Notes: a model not told the origin generated them from the sequence alone. A stretch of DNA of 53,221 nucleotides from Erysipelotrichaceae bacterium (GCA_029101345.1 JAQXQU010000044.1:1-53221); one strand, 5' to 3'; counted from the first letter of the stretch, positions 6,470 through 14,655 are shown. Translations and numbers: made by a program.

Positions 6470-8236
6470 ATGAATTACCTGCCTGCTAAGCTTGTCAAAC
6501 TGCGCAAGCACTACAATTTCTCACAAAACCATTTGGCTAAGGTTCTGGATATTGATGTTCTGGAATATATGGGCTATGAGAATGGGCGTTGCGTTCCTGG
6601 CTACAATCAGATCAGAAAACTGGCATCCTTTTACCATATCAGCTTTACTGAACTTTTCCGCAATGATGAAAATGCCACACTTTTCAATGTCAGGAAGGGC
6701 AGCACTGATGAAGTCAACATTTCCTACTTCCTGAAGGAAAAAAGCTTCTTTGCAAAAGCTGTTGACAAGATCAGGGATTATGCCAAGATTCATCCATATC
6801 GCTGGTATGGCTTTCTGTTTCTGCTGCTATGTGTCTTTGTCAGCTTCTTTGTTTTGCTTAAGGTGGGTTCGGAAACTCTTCCTTATACACCTACCATCAA
6901 TGATACCTATCGTCTTGATGTCTCTGATACAACAGTGGTCTATATCGATAATGCTGGAGCTATCAGAGGCAGTGGTGATAATGCCAATGGCCAGATATCC
7001 AATCTATCAACAAGTCCAGCTATCAAGGTGGTAGAAGGCTCTAATTTTACAATAGCCCTAATGGCTGATGGTACGCTTCAGTCTTATGGCCTATTGGGGA
7101 AATATGCCAAGGAACTTGATGGTTTAAGCAATATCGTTGATATTGCCGCTGGCAATGGCCATGTTGTTGCAGTTGACAACAAGGGCAGACCTTATGCTGT
7201 TGGTGACAATAGCTTTGGCCAATGCGATGTCTCATCCTTTTCTGATATCATCAGAGTCTATGCAACAAATACTGGCAGTATTCTGATCAGGCGGGATGGC
7301 AAAGCCCAATATTGTGGAAGCTTCATGGGGTCATCCATGCTTAAGAACCATGATTATATCAAAGGGCTTGATTCATCGGAGAATATTCTGGCTCTGATTG
7401 AAAATGACAACAAGGTCTATTATTATGCCAAGTCCAAAGTCTTCAATGCCGTATCAAGCTGGAAGGATATAGTTGATGTTGCTTGCGGTGATGATTTCAT
7501 AGCAGCTCTTGATAAAAGTGGCAAGGTCTATATTGATGTTGAAAGCGAAGTCATCAGGAATAAGGTTGCTGGCTGGGAAAACATCATTGCCATAGCTGCT
7601 GGAAATGATTATCTTGTGGCCTTTGATGGTGTTGATATTTATGGGGTTGGCAAGAACAGCTACCATCAGTATCCCGTCACCGAAGATGTAAAGGCAGTAC
7701 TTCCAACTGTATCCAATGTGAAAGTAACAGTTGATGGCAAATACCTTTCCATCCAGTTTGACAAGGTAGAGAATGCCAGCGAATATCTTGTCAGCATTGA
7801 TGCTGGCATCGGATACACCAGCCGCAGTGTTGCCAATATCATCAAATTTGACTTAAGCAATCTGGAGGATGGCAAGTCCTATCGCATTGAAATAACTGCC
7901 ATTGGTGAAGGTGATTATGAGGATTCCAATCCTTATGCCTTTGACTATATCTATCATCAGGCAGAAGAGAATAACAGCAGCGATAATGCACCAACGGTTA
8001 TTGAAACACCATTTACCATTGATATGCTCATTGGCAAGACCAAAACCAACTTTGAGGCCTATTTGCTTGGCTTGGGAGTTGATAAGGACAGGATGACTGG
8101 CATTGAAGTTGATGAAGAATGCAGTGGTGATGAAGCAGTCATTCTGGAAGTGGAAGGCATTGCAGAATTTGAGAAGATTACATCTTCCGAGCTTAAGGAA
8201 AGGGAAATCAGCTATAAGTATTGCAAGGTGGAATAA
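6470..8236 (+). CDS. Membrane-anchored XRE-type regulator with extracytoplasmic RCC1-like beta-propeller
   Basis: This is a 588-residue protein of composite design. An N-terminal XRE helix-turn-helix (about residues 3-60: LVKLRKHYNFSQNHLAKVL) is followed by a basic linker and one transmembrane helix (about 110-132, WYGFLFLLLCVFVSFFVLL). The rest should lie outside the cell. It contains RCC1-like repeats with G-x-N-x-x-G-Q turns (GDNANGQ, GDNSFGQ, GKNSYHQ) over about 150-410. An FN3-like segment (about 415-500) and a C-terminal PASTA-like module (about 515-588) follow. I chose ATG 6470 rather than ATG 6446. TATCAT at 6458-6463 ends 6 nt before 6470, and the residues added by 6446 precede the HTH without motif. 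Direct signal transfer from an external sensor to DNA is inferred. No target operator was identified. Confidence 0.75.
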   Translation: MNYLPAKLVKLRKHYNFSQNHLAKVLDIDVLEYMGYENGRCVPGYNQIRKLASFYHISFTELFRNDENATLFNVRKGSTDEVNISYFLKEKSFFAKAVDKIRDYAKIHPYRWYGFLFLLLCVFVSFFVLLKVGSETLPYTPTINDTYRLDVSDTTVVYIDNAGAIRGSGDNANGQISNLSTSPAIKVVEGSNFTIALMADGTLQSYGLLGKYAKELDGLSNIVDIAAGNGHVVAVDNKGRPYAVGDNSFGQCDVSSFSDIIRVYATNTGSILIRRDGKAQYCGSFMGSSMLKNHDYIKGLDSSENILALIENDNKVYYYAKSKVFNAVSSWKDIVDVACGDDFIAALDKSGKVYIDVESEVIRNKVAGWENIIAIAAGNDYLVAFDGVDIYGVGKNSYHQYPVTEDVKAVLPTVSNVKVTVDGKYLSIQFDKVENASEYLVSIDAGIGYTSRSVANIIKFDLSNLEDGKSYRIEITAIGEGDYEDSNPYAFDYIYHQAEENNSSDNAPTVIETPFTIDMLIGKTKTNFEAYLLGLGVDKDRMTGIEVDEECSGDEAVILEVEGIAEFEKITSSELKEREISYKYCKVE

Positions 8237-8421
8237 TGGCAAAAATCTGGAAAGTCAGCAATATCAGTGAAGTCCTCAGTGATGATGAACTGATCATAAA
8301 AATCAGGAAAGGGGAAATCAAAGCCGATGATTTCATTACCTGTCGGGATATGGAAGGATGGATTACTGTCAAGGATTCCATTTACCAGTTCTATTTGTCC
8401 AACGATGCATTAGATGCATAA
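8236..8421 (+). CDS. Small GYF_2-like domain protein
   Basis: This 61-residue protein starts at ATG 8236, which overlaps the stop of the XRE-RCC1 gene (TAATG); AAGGTGG at 8224-8230 is the ribosome-binding site. The sequence (IWKVSN, then DDELIIKIRKGEIKADDFIT, then GWITVKDS) has the W-x-V, G-x-I and W-x-x-x pattern of GYF_2/DUF4339 modules. These are small protein-interaction domains often found next to membrane segments. No signal peptide or helix is present, so it is cytoplasmic. Tight coupling suggests it works with the upstream regulator, perhaps on its cytoplasmic face; that is inference. Confidence 0.5.
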   Translation: MAKIWKVSNISEVLSDDELIIKIRKGEIKADDFITCRDMEGWITVKDSIYQFYLSNDALDA

Positions 8422-8466
8422 ATCAAAGGGTTTTGTCATAAGATATATAAGTATAGAGGTGAAAAC

Positions 8467-9801
8467 ATGAAGCTATATAACAGCATTAATCTCAAAGTTG
8501 AGGAGTTCAAGCCTATCAAAGAAGGACAGGTCAACATGTATGTCTGTGGTCCTACCGTCTATAATCATGCCCATATTGGCAATGCTCGTCCAATTGTTGT
8601 CTTTGATACATTAAGAAGAACATTGGAAGCTTTGGGCTATAAAGTCAAATTTGTCTCCAATTTTACAGATGTTGATGATAAGATCATCAACAAGGCCTTG
8701 GAGGAAGGAACTACTGAAAAGGTCATTGCTGAGCGATATATCGATGCCTATAATGATGTGCGTTCATCCTTGAATGTCATTCCTCTTGATGCAACGCCAA
8801 GAGTAACTGAAACCATGGATGATATCATTGCCTTTATTGATAAGCTTGTCAAAAATGGCAACGCCTATGAAGTCAATGGTGATGTCTACTTCTCAGTAGA
8901 TTCAGATCCGAAATATGGCGAATTATCCCATCAGAACCCTGATGATCTTCTTGCAGGGGCCAGAATTGAGGAAAATGGCCAGAAGAAGAATCCTTTGGAC
9001 TTTGCCTTATGGAAAAAGACAGAGAATGGCATCAAGTGGGATTCACCTTGGGGCAAGGGCCGTCCAGGCTGGCACACCGAATGTGTTGTCATGATTGGCA
9101 AGGAATTTGGCGGTGAAATGATTGATATCCATGGTGGCGGACGTGATCTGAAGTTCCCGCATCATGAAAATGAAGTGGCCCAGTCTGAATGTGTCAATGG
9201 CAATTGCCTAGCCAACTATTGGGTGCATAATGGCATGCTGGAAACAGCCGGTGGCAAGATGTCCAAGTCTTTGGGCAATACCAAATGGGCCAAGGACGTC
9301 ATCAAGGAGAATGGTGCAAATCTTACAAGATGGCTGTTGTTATCAGCTCGCTATCGTGATGCCTTGGTTTATTCCGATGAAACATTCAATGCAGCTAGAA
9401 GTGAATTATCAAGAATTGAAACTGCACTAAAGCAGCTTGAAGTCAAAGCGCAGACCAATGGCATTAGTGAATATGATGGTTTTGATACTGATATGTATCA
9501 GCAGTTTTTGGATGCGATGGCTGATGATCTCAATACACCTAATGCCTATAAGGTCATTTTTGATACCTTGAAACTTTTGAATCAGGCCTTAAGAACTAAG
9601 GAAGTTGATTATGAAAAGGCTTATGGTGAATATAATGCCATCAGAAAGATGCTTGAAGTCTTAGGTATCTATATTGAAAAGAAGACATTGAGTGCTGATG
9701 ATCTGAAGGTCTATGCTGATTGGAATAACGCCAAGGCCAGCAAGGACTTTGAATCAGCTGACAAATATCGTGCTATCCTAGCGGAAAGAGGAATTCTTTA
9801 G
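8467..9801 (+). CDS. cysS: Cysteine--tRNA ligase
   Basis: This 444-residue class I synthetase attaches cysteine to tRNA-Cys. It has Cys27, a ligand of the active-site zinc, the HIGH-type motif HIGNARP starting at residue 36, the zinc-binding WHTECVVM and HHENEVAQSE regions, and KMSKS at 264-268. The C-terminal anticodon-binding part is a little shorter than in E. coli. The start follows GAGGTG. Its TAG overlaps the GTG of mrnC, and cysS-mrnC-rlmB matches the Bacillus subtilis order. Confidence 0.97.
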   Translation: MKLYNSINLKVEEFKPIKEGQVNMYVCGPTVYNHAHIGNARPIVVFDTLRRTLEALGYKVKFVSNFTDVDDKIINKALEEGTTEKVIAERYIDAYNDVRSSLNVIPLDATPRVTETMDDIIAFIDKLVKNGNAYEVNGDVYFSVDSDPKYGELSHQNPDDLLAGARIEENGQKKNPLDFALWKKTENGIKWDSPWGKGRPGWHTECVVMIGKEFGGEMIDIHGGGRDLKFPHHENEVAQSECVNGNCLANYWVHNGMLETAGGKMSKSLGNTKWAKDVIKENGANLTRWLLLSARYRDALVYSDETFNAARSELSRIETALKQLEVKAQTNGISEYDGFDTDMYQQFLDAMADDLNTPNAYKVIFDTLKLLNQALRTKEVDYEKAYGEYNAIRKMLEVLGIYIEKKTLSADDLKVYADWNNAKASKDFESADKYRAILAERGIL

Positions 9802-10184
9802 TGGATATCAGGGAAGTCAGTGCCAATTCACTAAGCTTCATTGGTGATGCCATCTATACCTTAAGAGTCAGGGAATTCTTCATTGAAAACAAATATCAGG
9901 CATCAAATTCCCTCCATAGGATGTGCACACGCTATAATTCAGCCGCAGGCCAGATGAAGACCTTTAATCGCATGAAGGAAGCGGGCTTCTTTAGTGAAGA
10001 AGAACTGGCTGTCTTTAAAAGGGGTCGCAATAATATCCGCCATATTCCCAAAAATGGTGACCGTCTCTCCTATGAAGTGGCATCTGGGCTAGAGGCAATT
10101 GCCGGTTACCTTTATCTGACCAATCAGGATAGAATGGAAGAATTCTTCAAGGAAGTATTCAAGGGAGGACTGATGAATGAGTAA
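9801..10184 (+). CDS. mrnC: Mini-ribonuclease III
   Basis: This is a 127-residue RNase III-type catalytic domain without a double-stranded-RNA-binding domain. In Bacillus it matures 23S rRNA ends. The family motif FIGDAIYTLRVREF with its metal-binding Asp, the RGRNNIRHIPKN segment and the late GLEAIAGYLYL helix with catalytic Glu are all present. The GTG start overlaps the cysS stop (TAGTG), with AGAGGA upstream. It ends 8 nt inside rlmB. The conserved place between cysS and rlmB supports the call. Confidence 0.92.
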   Translation: MDIREVSANSLSFIGDAIYTLRVREFFIENKYQASNSLHRMCTRYNSAAGQMKTFNRMKEAGFFSEEELAVFKRGRNNIRHIPKNGDRLSYEVASGLEAIAGYLYLTNQDRMEEFFKEVFKGGLMNE

Positions 10185-10875
10185 TCTGATCTATGGCAAG
10201 AATTCCTTCAACGAAGCTCTTTTAGGCAAGCGAATCATCAAAGCCTATGTGCTGGAAGGCAGTCCCTATCTGAAACAGCTAAGGGATAAGCATATTCCTT
10301 ATGAAATCTGTGAAAGACGTTATCTTGATAAACTCACCAAAAGCGGCAACCATCAGGGCATTGTGGCTGAAGTCAAGGAATTCAGATTAGCCAGCGTTGA
10401 AGAAATGCTCAAGGAAAAGAATGGTCTGATTGTCATTCTTGATGGTCTGAAGGATCCGCATAATCTGGGGGCGATCATCAGAACCTGTGATTGTGCAGGG
10501 GTAGATGGTGTCATTTATCGTAAGAATCGCTCTGTTGAAGTCAATGATACAGTTGCCAAGGTGGCAAGTGGGGCCCTTGAATATGTCAAAGTTGCTGAAG
10601 TGGTCAATATTGCCAGCACTTTGGAATATCTGAAGGAAAAGGGCTATTGGGTTGTCGGCTCTGATGCTGGTGCCAAGGACTATTATGATGATTTGTCCTA
10701 TGACATGAATACAGTCCTTGTCATTGGTTCAGAAGGAGAAGGCATTTCAAGGCTGGTGGCCAGGGAATGCGACTATATGGTCAAGCTGCCGATGTTTGGC
10801 CATATCAATTCGCTTAATGCCTCAGTAGCAGCTGGCATTCTGATCTATGGTGTTTTAAGAGGTCGCAAAAGGTAA
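10177..10875 (+). CDS. rlmB: 23S rRNA (guanosine-2'-O-)-methyltransferase, TrmH/SpoU family
   Basis: This 232-residue SPOUT enzyme uses S-adenosylmethionine to 2'-O-methylate rRNA. An N-terminal L30e-like substrate domain (about 1-75) precedes the knotted catalytic domain with motif 1 DPHNLGAIIRTC, motif 2 VIGSEGEGISR and motif 3 INSLNASVAAGI. It starts at ATG 10177 behind GGGAGG and overlaps mrnC by 8 nt. Its stop lies inside the base of a strong terminator. RlmB (G2251) is the best guess; another TrmH paralogue cannot be excluded. Confidence 0.9.
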   Translation: MSNLIYGKNSFNEALLGKRIIKAYVLEGSPYLKQLRDKHIPYEICERRYLDKLTKSGNHQGIVAEVKEFRLASVEEMLKEKNGLIVILDGLKDPHNLGAIIRTCDCAGVDGVIYRKNRSVEVNDTVAKVASGALEYVKVAEVVNIASTLEYLKEKGYWVVGSDAGAKDYYDDLSYDMNTVLVIGSEGEGISRLVARECDYMVKLPMFGHINSLNASVAAGILIYGVLRGRKR

Positions 10876-10903
10876 TCCACAGGATGTGGATTACCTGTTT
10901 TTA
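10871..10903 (+). terminator. Intrinsic terminator after rlmB
   Basis: GGTAATCCAC (10871-10880) pairs perfectly with GTGGATTACC (10886-10895) around AGGAT, followed by TGTTTTTATT. The rlmB stop codon is within the 5' arm. Confidence 0.9.
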
Positions 10904-10910
10904 TTAGGAA

Positions 10911-10932
10911 AGCAAACCAAGAGCAAACCAAG
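10911..10932 (+). repeat. Two tandem 11-bp repeats upstream of sigH
   Basis: AGCAAACCAAG occurs twice head to tail (10911-10921 and 10922-10932), 12 nt before the CATAAT hexamer of the sigH promoter. This region would normally hold a -35 element, and none is recognisable. The repeats could be binding sites for an activator or repressor of sigH. Confidence 0.6.
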
Positions 10933-10956
10933 AGGATCTTCTTTCATAATGAAGCC

Positions 10957-11520
10957 ATGGAAGAAAAAGAAATTCTGCTGGAAATTCTATCTGGCAATGA
11001 TGAAGCCTTTGAGAAGCTGCTTGAAAGCTATAAGCGCATGATCTATAAGATCATCTACTCCTTTCGGCTTGACTATGGCGATTATCTGATATCAGTCGAA
11101 GACCTCTATCAGGAAGCCTGCCTGGCATTAAATGAGGCAGTCAATTGCTATGACGAAAACAAAGGGACGACCTTTTCCACTTTTGCCTTTCTTGTCATCA
11201 AGCGGAATGTTTCAAAGAAGATTGCTTCTGAGCGCTCCCTATATATCCATGAAGGCTTTAGCATTGAAAGGCAATATGAAGATAGCGGCTACAACCCGGC
11301 AACAGCTGATCTGCCTTTGCTATATCATGATGAAATGGAACAGAGAAGAAAGCTCATGGACTATTTCAAGACACTAAGCAAGGAAGACCTCAGGATCATT
11401 GACCTGAAGAGTCTTGACATGTCATATGCTGAGATTGCCAATTGTCTTCAGATCAGTACCAAAAAGGTTGATAATCGCCTCTATGCCATTAAAAAAGGCA
11501 TCAAGGATTATCTTAGATAA
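10957..11520 (+). CDS. sigH: RNA polymerase sigma factor, SigH-like
   Basis: This 187-residue sigma-70-family factor has region 2 (about residues 10-90, with EDLYQEACLALNEAV for core binding and TTFSTFAFLVIKRNV for -10 recognition). Region 4 has a helix-turn-helix (about 140-185, MSYAEIANCLQISTKKVDNRL). Its place directly before rpmG-secE-nusG is the place of sigH in Bacillus, where SigH drives early stationary-phase, competence and sporulation genes; rae1, usually upstream, is missing. There is no Shine-Dalgarno sequence. CATAAT at 10945-10950 ends 6 nt before the ATG, suggesting a leaderless transcript, with a tandem repeat just upstream. Confidence 0.82.
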   Translation: MEEKEILLEILSGNDEAFEKLLESYKRMIYKIIYSFRLDYGDYLISVEDLYQEACLALNEAVNCYDENKGTTFSTFAFLVIKRNVSKKIASERSLYIHEGFSIERQYEDSGYNPATADLPLLYHDEMEQRRKLMDYFKTLSKEDLRIIDLKSLDMSYAEIANCLQISTKKVDNRLYAIKKGIKDYLR

Positions 11521-11549
11521 TTGACAATTATTTGTGCTAAGGGCATAAT
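11521..11549 (+). promoter_or_regulatory. Promoter of rpmG-secE-nusG
   Basis: TTGACA (11521-11526) and CATAAT (11544-11549) have a 17-nt spacer. The -35 begins right after the sigH stop codon. The leader of about 40 nt ends in TAGGAGG before rpmG. Confidence 0.75.
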
Positions 11550-11597
11550 GTAAATGGTTATTAGTTCCCTAATAACTTTTTATTTAGGAGGAATGAA

Positions 11598-11753
11598 ATG
11601 AAAGAGAAGAATCAGGTCATTCTGACATGTACTGAGTGCCTATCACGCAATTATGTTACGCACAAGAATCGTAAGGTTGCTGGGGAACGTCTGGAACTGA
11701 TGAAGTTCTGTTCACGCTGCAATAAGCATACTTTGCATAAAGAGACAAAGTAG
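11598..11753 (+). CDS. rpmG: 50S ribosomal protein L33
   Basis: This 51-residue basic protein has a zinc ribbon: C11-x2-C14 and C38-x2-C41 ([11 protein letters not shown] and [10 protein letters not shown]). It is therefore the zinc-containing C+ form, whose synthesis is often tied to zinc supply. L33 sits near the ribosomal E site. The start follows AGGAGG closely. It is first in an operon with secE and nusG, as in Bacillus. Confidence 0.95.
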   Translation: MKEKNQVILTCTECLSRNYVTHKNRKVAGERLELMKFCSRCNKHTLHKETK

Positions 11754-11765
11754 AGAGGTGAAATT

Positions 11766-11948
11766 ATGAAGTGGTTTAATTTAAGTGCTATTTTCAAGGA
11801 GATCGGCAAGATTCGTTGGCCAAAGAAGGAAGACCTTCTGAATGATTCTGTGCAGGTTGTCCTCTATACTGCCTTCTTTGCAGTATTCTTCTTTATTTGC
11901 CAATTCCTGGTATCCTTATTCCTTAAGCTGATTGGAGTTATTGCCTAA
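11766..11948 (+). CDS. secE: Preprotein translocase subunit SecE
   Basis: This 60-residue single-span membrane protein has an amphipathic N-terminal segment with the conserved KIRWPKKEDL motif and one transmembrane helix (about 28-55). It clamps the two halves of SecY in the export channel. GAGGTG precedes the ATG. Its TAA overlaps the ATG of nusG, so the two are translationally coupled. Length and place match Firmicute SecE. Confidence 0.95.
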   Translation: MKWFNLSAIFKEIGKIRWPKKEDLLNDSVQVVLYTAFFAVFFFICQFLVSLFLKLIGVIA

Positions 11949-12496
11949 TGGAAGAAAGAAAGAGCCAGTGGTATGTTGTCAATACCTACGTCGGTCATGA
12001 AAACCGCGTAGCAGAGAATCTGAAGAAGAGACTGGAAACCATGAATATCAAGGACAATCTCTTCAGGATTGTCGTTGCTGAAGAAACTCAGATTGAAGTC
12101 AAGAATGAAAAGACCAAGGAAGTGGTCAGAAATATCTTCCCAGGCTATCTTTTTGTTGAGATGGTCATGACTGACGAAGCCTGGTATGTTGTCAGAAACA
12201 CTCCTGGTGTTACTGGCTTTATTGGCTCATCTGGTGGTGGTGCCAAGCCAATTCCTGTCAGAGAAGAGGAAATCGAAGCCATTCTTAAGAGAATTGGCCA
12301 GTCTGACAAGGCGGTTGAAGTTGAATTTTCTGTTGGTTCAAGTGTCAAGATCCTATCCGGACCATTCTCTGGTATGGAAGGCATTGTTGACGCCATGAAC
12401 GATCAGACCCAGACTGCTACCGTCCTGATTATTCTCTTTGGCCGTGAAACGCCAACTGACATCAGCTATTTGGATTTAGCACCGGCAGATTTGTAA
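11948..12496 (+). CDS. nusG: Transcription termination/antitermination factor NusG
   Basis: This 182-residue factor has an N-terminal NGN domain (from QWYVVNTYVGHENRVAENL to about residue 110) that binds the RNA polymerase clamp. A C-terminal KOW domain (about 120-180, VGSSVKILSGPFSGMEGIV) contacts S10 or Rho. The PGYLFVEM motif typical of the family is present. It overlaps secE by one base and is followed by a strong terminator, so rplK and rplA do not follow as they do in most bacteria. Confidence 0.96.
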   Translation: MEERKSQWYVVNTYVGHENRVAENLKKRLETMNIKDNLFRIVVAEETQIEVKNEKTKEVVRNIFPGYLFVEMVMTDEAWYVVRNTPGVTGFIGSSGGGAKPIPVREEEIEAILKRIGQSDKAVEVEFSVGSSVKILSGPFSGMEGIVDAMNDQTQTATVLIILFGRETPTDISYLDLAPADL

Positions 12497-12505
12497 AAAA
12501 AGACG

Positions 12506-12540
12506 AAAAACTTTGCGTTTTGCAAAGTTTTTTTATTTTA
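12506..12540 (+). terminator. Intrinsic terminator after nusG
   Basis: AAAAACTTTGC (12506-12516) pairs with GCAAAGTTTTT (12522-12532) around a T-rich loop, then TTATTTTA. A weaker TGCAT hairpin followed by six T residues lies at about 12582-12602. Confidence 0.85.
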
Positions 12541-12626
12541 GTACTAGGAATAATTAAAAAAAGGATTAGAATAGCAGGTGTGCATTTTCATGCATTTTTT
12601 AATTGTGAAGAGGGATATGTAGAAAT

Positions 12627-13931
12627 ATGAGTACTTTGTTGTCATTGTCGATTGCGACAATAGCCGGTGTCCTTTTGGCCCGTTTGTTCAAGCCTCTTAA
12701 CCTGCCAAGCGTTACGGCTTATCTGATTGCTGGTGTTCTGGTCGGACCATTCTTTTTGGGCAAAGCAGGTGTTGATGGCTTGGGTTTTGTTTCCATGGAA
12801 TATATTGAAAATCTTAGCTTGTTCTCAGATGTTGCCTTGGGTTTCATTGCCTTTTCCATTGGCAATGAATTCAAGTTGGAAAGCCTAAAGAAGATAGGCA
12901 AGCAGGCAGTTGTCATTGGTATTGCCCAAGCAGCTGTTACTACAGCAATTGTCGATGCTGTTTTGATCTTCTTGGCAACAAAAGGAATGTTGACAATTGC
13001 CCAAGCCATTGTCCTTGGTGCGATCGCGACTGCAACAGCTCCTGCTGCTACCTTGATGGTTGTAAGACAGTTTAAGGCCAAGGGTGAAACCGTTGATCTT
13101 CTTTTGCCTATTGTTGCCCTGGATGACGCTGTTGGCCTTGTGGTCTTCTCGGTATCATTTGGCATTGCCAAAGCCATTAGCTCCGGCTTCTTTGATATCA
13201 ACGCCATCATTGTTGAACCATTGGCTGAAATCGTCTTCTCCTTGTCCATGGGTGCGGTTTTGGGCTACTTCCTGGCTCAGGGTGAAACTGAGGTCTTCTC
13301 CAAAAAGGAAAAGAGCAATAAACTGGTCCTGCTGGTTTGCTTTGTCCTATTGGCTGTTGGCTTATCCAAGTCCATTCTGCGTTATTCTGATATTGATGTT
13401 TCCTTCTCATCACTGCTTGTTTGCATGATGATGGGCTGCATCTATTGCAATCTTGACAAGCATTGTGATTCTCTGATGGCAGATGCAGAAGAATGGCAGA
13501 CAGGTCTGATGGCACTCTTCTTTGTCATTTCCGGTGCTGAACTTGATCTTAATGTCTTGAACAACAAGATCTTTGTCGAACTTGGCATTATCTATATTGT
13601 CTCTCGTTGCATTGGCAAATATCTTGGTGCTTATATATCGGCCAGGGCAACCCATGTTTCACCACTGGTCAGCAAATATCTGGGCATTACCTTATTCCCT
13701 CAGGCCGGTGTTGCCCTTGGCATGTGTGTAACCGCAAGAACATTGGGCGCTGAAGGTGAAATGATTTCCAACATCATTCTCTTTGCCATCCTGATCTATG
13801 AACTGTTTGGACCAATGCTGACAAAGATTGCCCTGACAAAGACTGGCGATATCTCAACCGAGACCCTTAATAGCAACAAGAAGGACCGTGATGTCCTGAT
13901 GGAAAGGTTCTTGTCATTTTTTGAACAATAA
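12627..13931 (+). CDS. Cation:proton antiporter (CPA2/Kef-type)
   Basis: This 434-residue integral membrane protein has about twelve helices. It starts with LLARLFKPLNLPSVTAYLIAG, typical of KefB/NapA-type exchangers. It keeps the core ATATAPAATLMV helix and an Asp-Asp pair (D166/D167 in VALDDAVGL) like the ion-binding pair of these transporters. No RCK/TrkA-N domain is attached. It likely trades Na+ or K+ for H+ at the membrane. The start is ATG 12627, with AGAGGG rather far upstream. It stands alone between the nusG terminator and the L10 leader, the place where rplK-rplA normally lie. Confidence 0.85.
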   Translation: MSTLLSLSIATIAGVLLARLFKPLNLPSVTAYLIAGVLVGPFFLGKAGVDGLGFVSMEYIENLSLFSDVALGFIAFSIGNEFKLESLKKIGKQAVVIGIAQAAVTTAIVDAVLIFLATKGMLTIAQAIVLGAIATATAPAATLMVVRQFKAKGETVDLLLPIVALDDAVGLVVFSVSFGIAKAISSGFFDINAIIVEPLAEIVFSLSMGAVLGYFLAQGETEVFSKKEKSNKLVLLVCFVLLAVGLSKSILRYSDIDVSFSSLLVCMMMGCIYCNLDKHCDSLMADAEEWQTGLMALFFVISGAELDLNVLNNKIFVELGIIYIVSRCIGKYLGAYISARATHVSPLVSKYLGITLFPQAGVALGMCVTARTLGAEGEMISNIILFAILIYELFGPMLTKIALTKTGDISTETLNSNKKDRDVLMERFLSFFEQ

Positions 13932-13933
13932 TC

Positions 13934-13962
13934 TTGAATAAACCAATCATTTAGGTTAATAT
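13934..13962 (+). promoter_or_regulatory. Promoter of the rplJ-rplL-rpoBC operon
   Basis: TTGAAT (13934-13939) and TAATAT (13957-13962) are separated by 17 nt, placing the start near 13969, at the head of the L10 leader. Confidence 0.6.
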
Positions 13963-13968
13963 ATATAA

Positions 13969-14080
13969 GCATCGAAATACCATAGACAGCAACGGCTTAT
14001 AGGCTTAATAATGTTGCCGAGGTTAAGTGAAGATGATTCTTTCAACCTGAGCTGTCTTTGATATGCTCAGGTTTTTGTTT
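13969..14080 (+). ncRNA. L10 leader (ribosomal protein autoregulatory RNA)
   Basis: The segment GAAATACCATAGACAGCAACGG, an intervening CTTAATAATG and GTTGCCGAGGTTAAGTGA carry the conserved features of the Firmicute L10 leader. These include the kink-turn-bearing stem in which CAGCAAC pairs with GTTGCCG. In other Firmicutes this leader binds the L10(L12)4 complex and lowers rplJL expression. Here it ends in a terminator, so attenuation is the likely mode. Confidence 0.85.
14044..14080 (+). terminator. Attenuator terminator of the L10 leader
   Basis: AACCTGAGC (14044-14052) pairs with GCTCAGGTT (14065-14073) around a 12-nt loop, followed by TTTGTTTATT. It lies between the leader and rplJ. Confidence 0.85.
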
Positions 14081-14112
14081 ATTGAGTATTGAGATGTTAG
14101 AAAGAGGATCAA

Positions 14113-14655
14113 ATGAATCAAACAGTATTAGACAGCAAACAGGCAGTAGTCGCTGAGATTACTGAAAAGCTTCAGAATTCTGATTCTGCAGTCGTTGTAG
14201 AATACCGTGGTTTATCTGTAGCAGAAGTTACAGAATTACGTCGTCTGTTAAGAGCAGAAAACGTAGAACTCAAGGTATACAAGAATACAATGGTTGAAAG
14301 AGCTGCTGAAAGCCTAGGCTACTCTGAGTTGAAGGAAACTCTGAAGGGTCCTAATGCCTTCGCATTCTCTAAAGATGCAACTGCACCTTCTAGAATTCTG
14401 GCAAAGTTTGCTAAGAAGCACGAGCACTTGGTACTTAAGAGTGGTGTCGTAGAAGGCAAGGTAGTAGGTCTTGAAACAATTCAGGAACTTGCTTCACTTC
14501 CTAACCGTGAAGGCATGCTCTCAATGTTATTAAGCTGCTTACAGTCACCAGTCAGATCATTTGCATGTGCCGTTAAGGCCGTTTCAGATGCCAAGAATGG
14601 TGGAGAAGCTCCTGCTGAAGCAGAAGCAGCTGCAGAAACTCCTGCAGCAGAATAA
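14113..14655 (+). CDS. rplJ: 50S ribosomal protein L10
   Basis: This 180-residue stalk-base protein has the globular rRNA-binding domain with [19 protein letters not shown] and a C-terminal helix that holds L7/L12 dimers. After the usual end near residue 165 it carries an Ala/Glu-rich tail ([19 protein letters not shown]). AGAGGA precedes the ATG. It is the likely ligand of the leader just upstream and is first in the rplJ-rplL-MTase-rpoB-rpoC unit. Confidence 0.97.
   Translation: MNQTVLDSKQAVVAEITEKLQNSDSAVVVEYRGLSVAEVTELRRLLRAENVELKVYKNTMVERAAESLGYSELKETLKGPNAFAFSKDATAPSRILAKFAKKHEHLVLKSGVVEGKVVGLETIQELASLPNREGMLSMLLSCLQSPVRSFACAVKAVSDAKNGGEAPAEAEAAAETPAAE

Noticed and set aside
8422-8466. 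T-box riboswitch before cysS
   Set aside because: The gap is only 45 nt, with no T-box sequence or specifier stem.
12719-13249. 176-codon frame antisense to the antiporter gene
   Set aside because: Composition reflects the complement of hydrophobic codons; no ribosome-binding site or family match.
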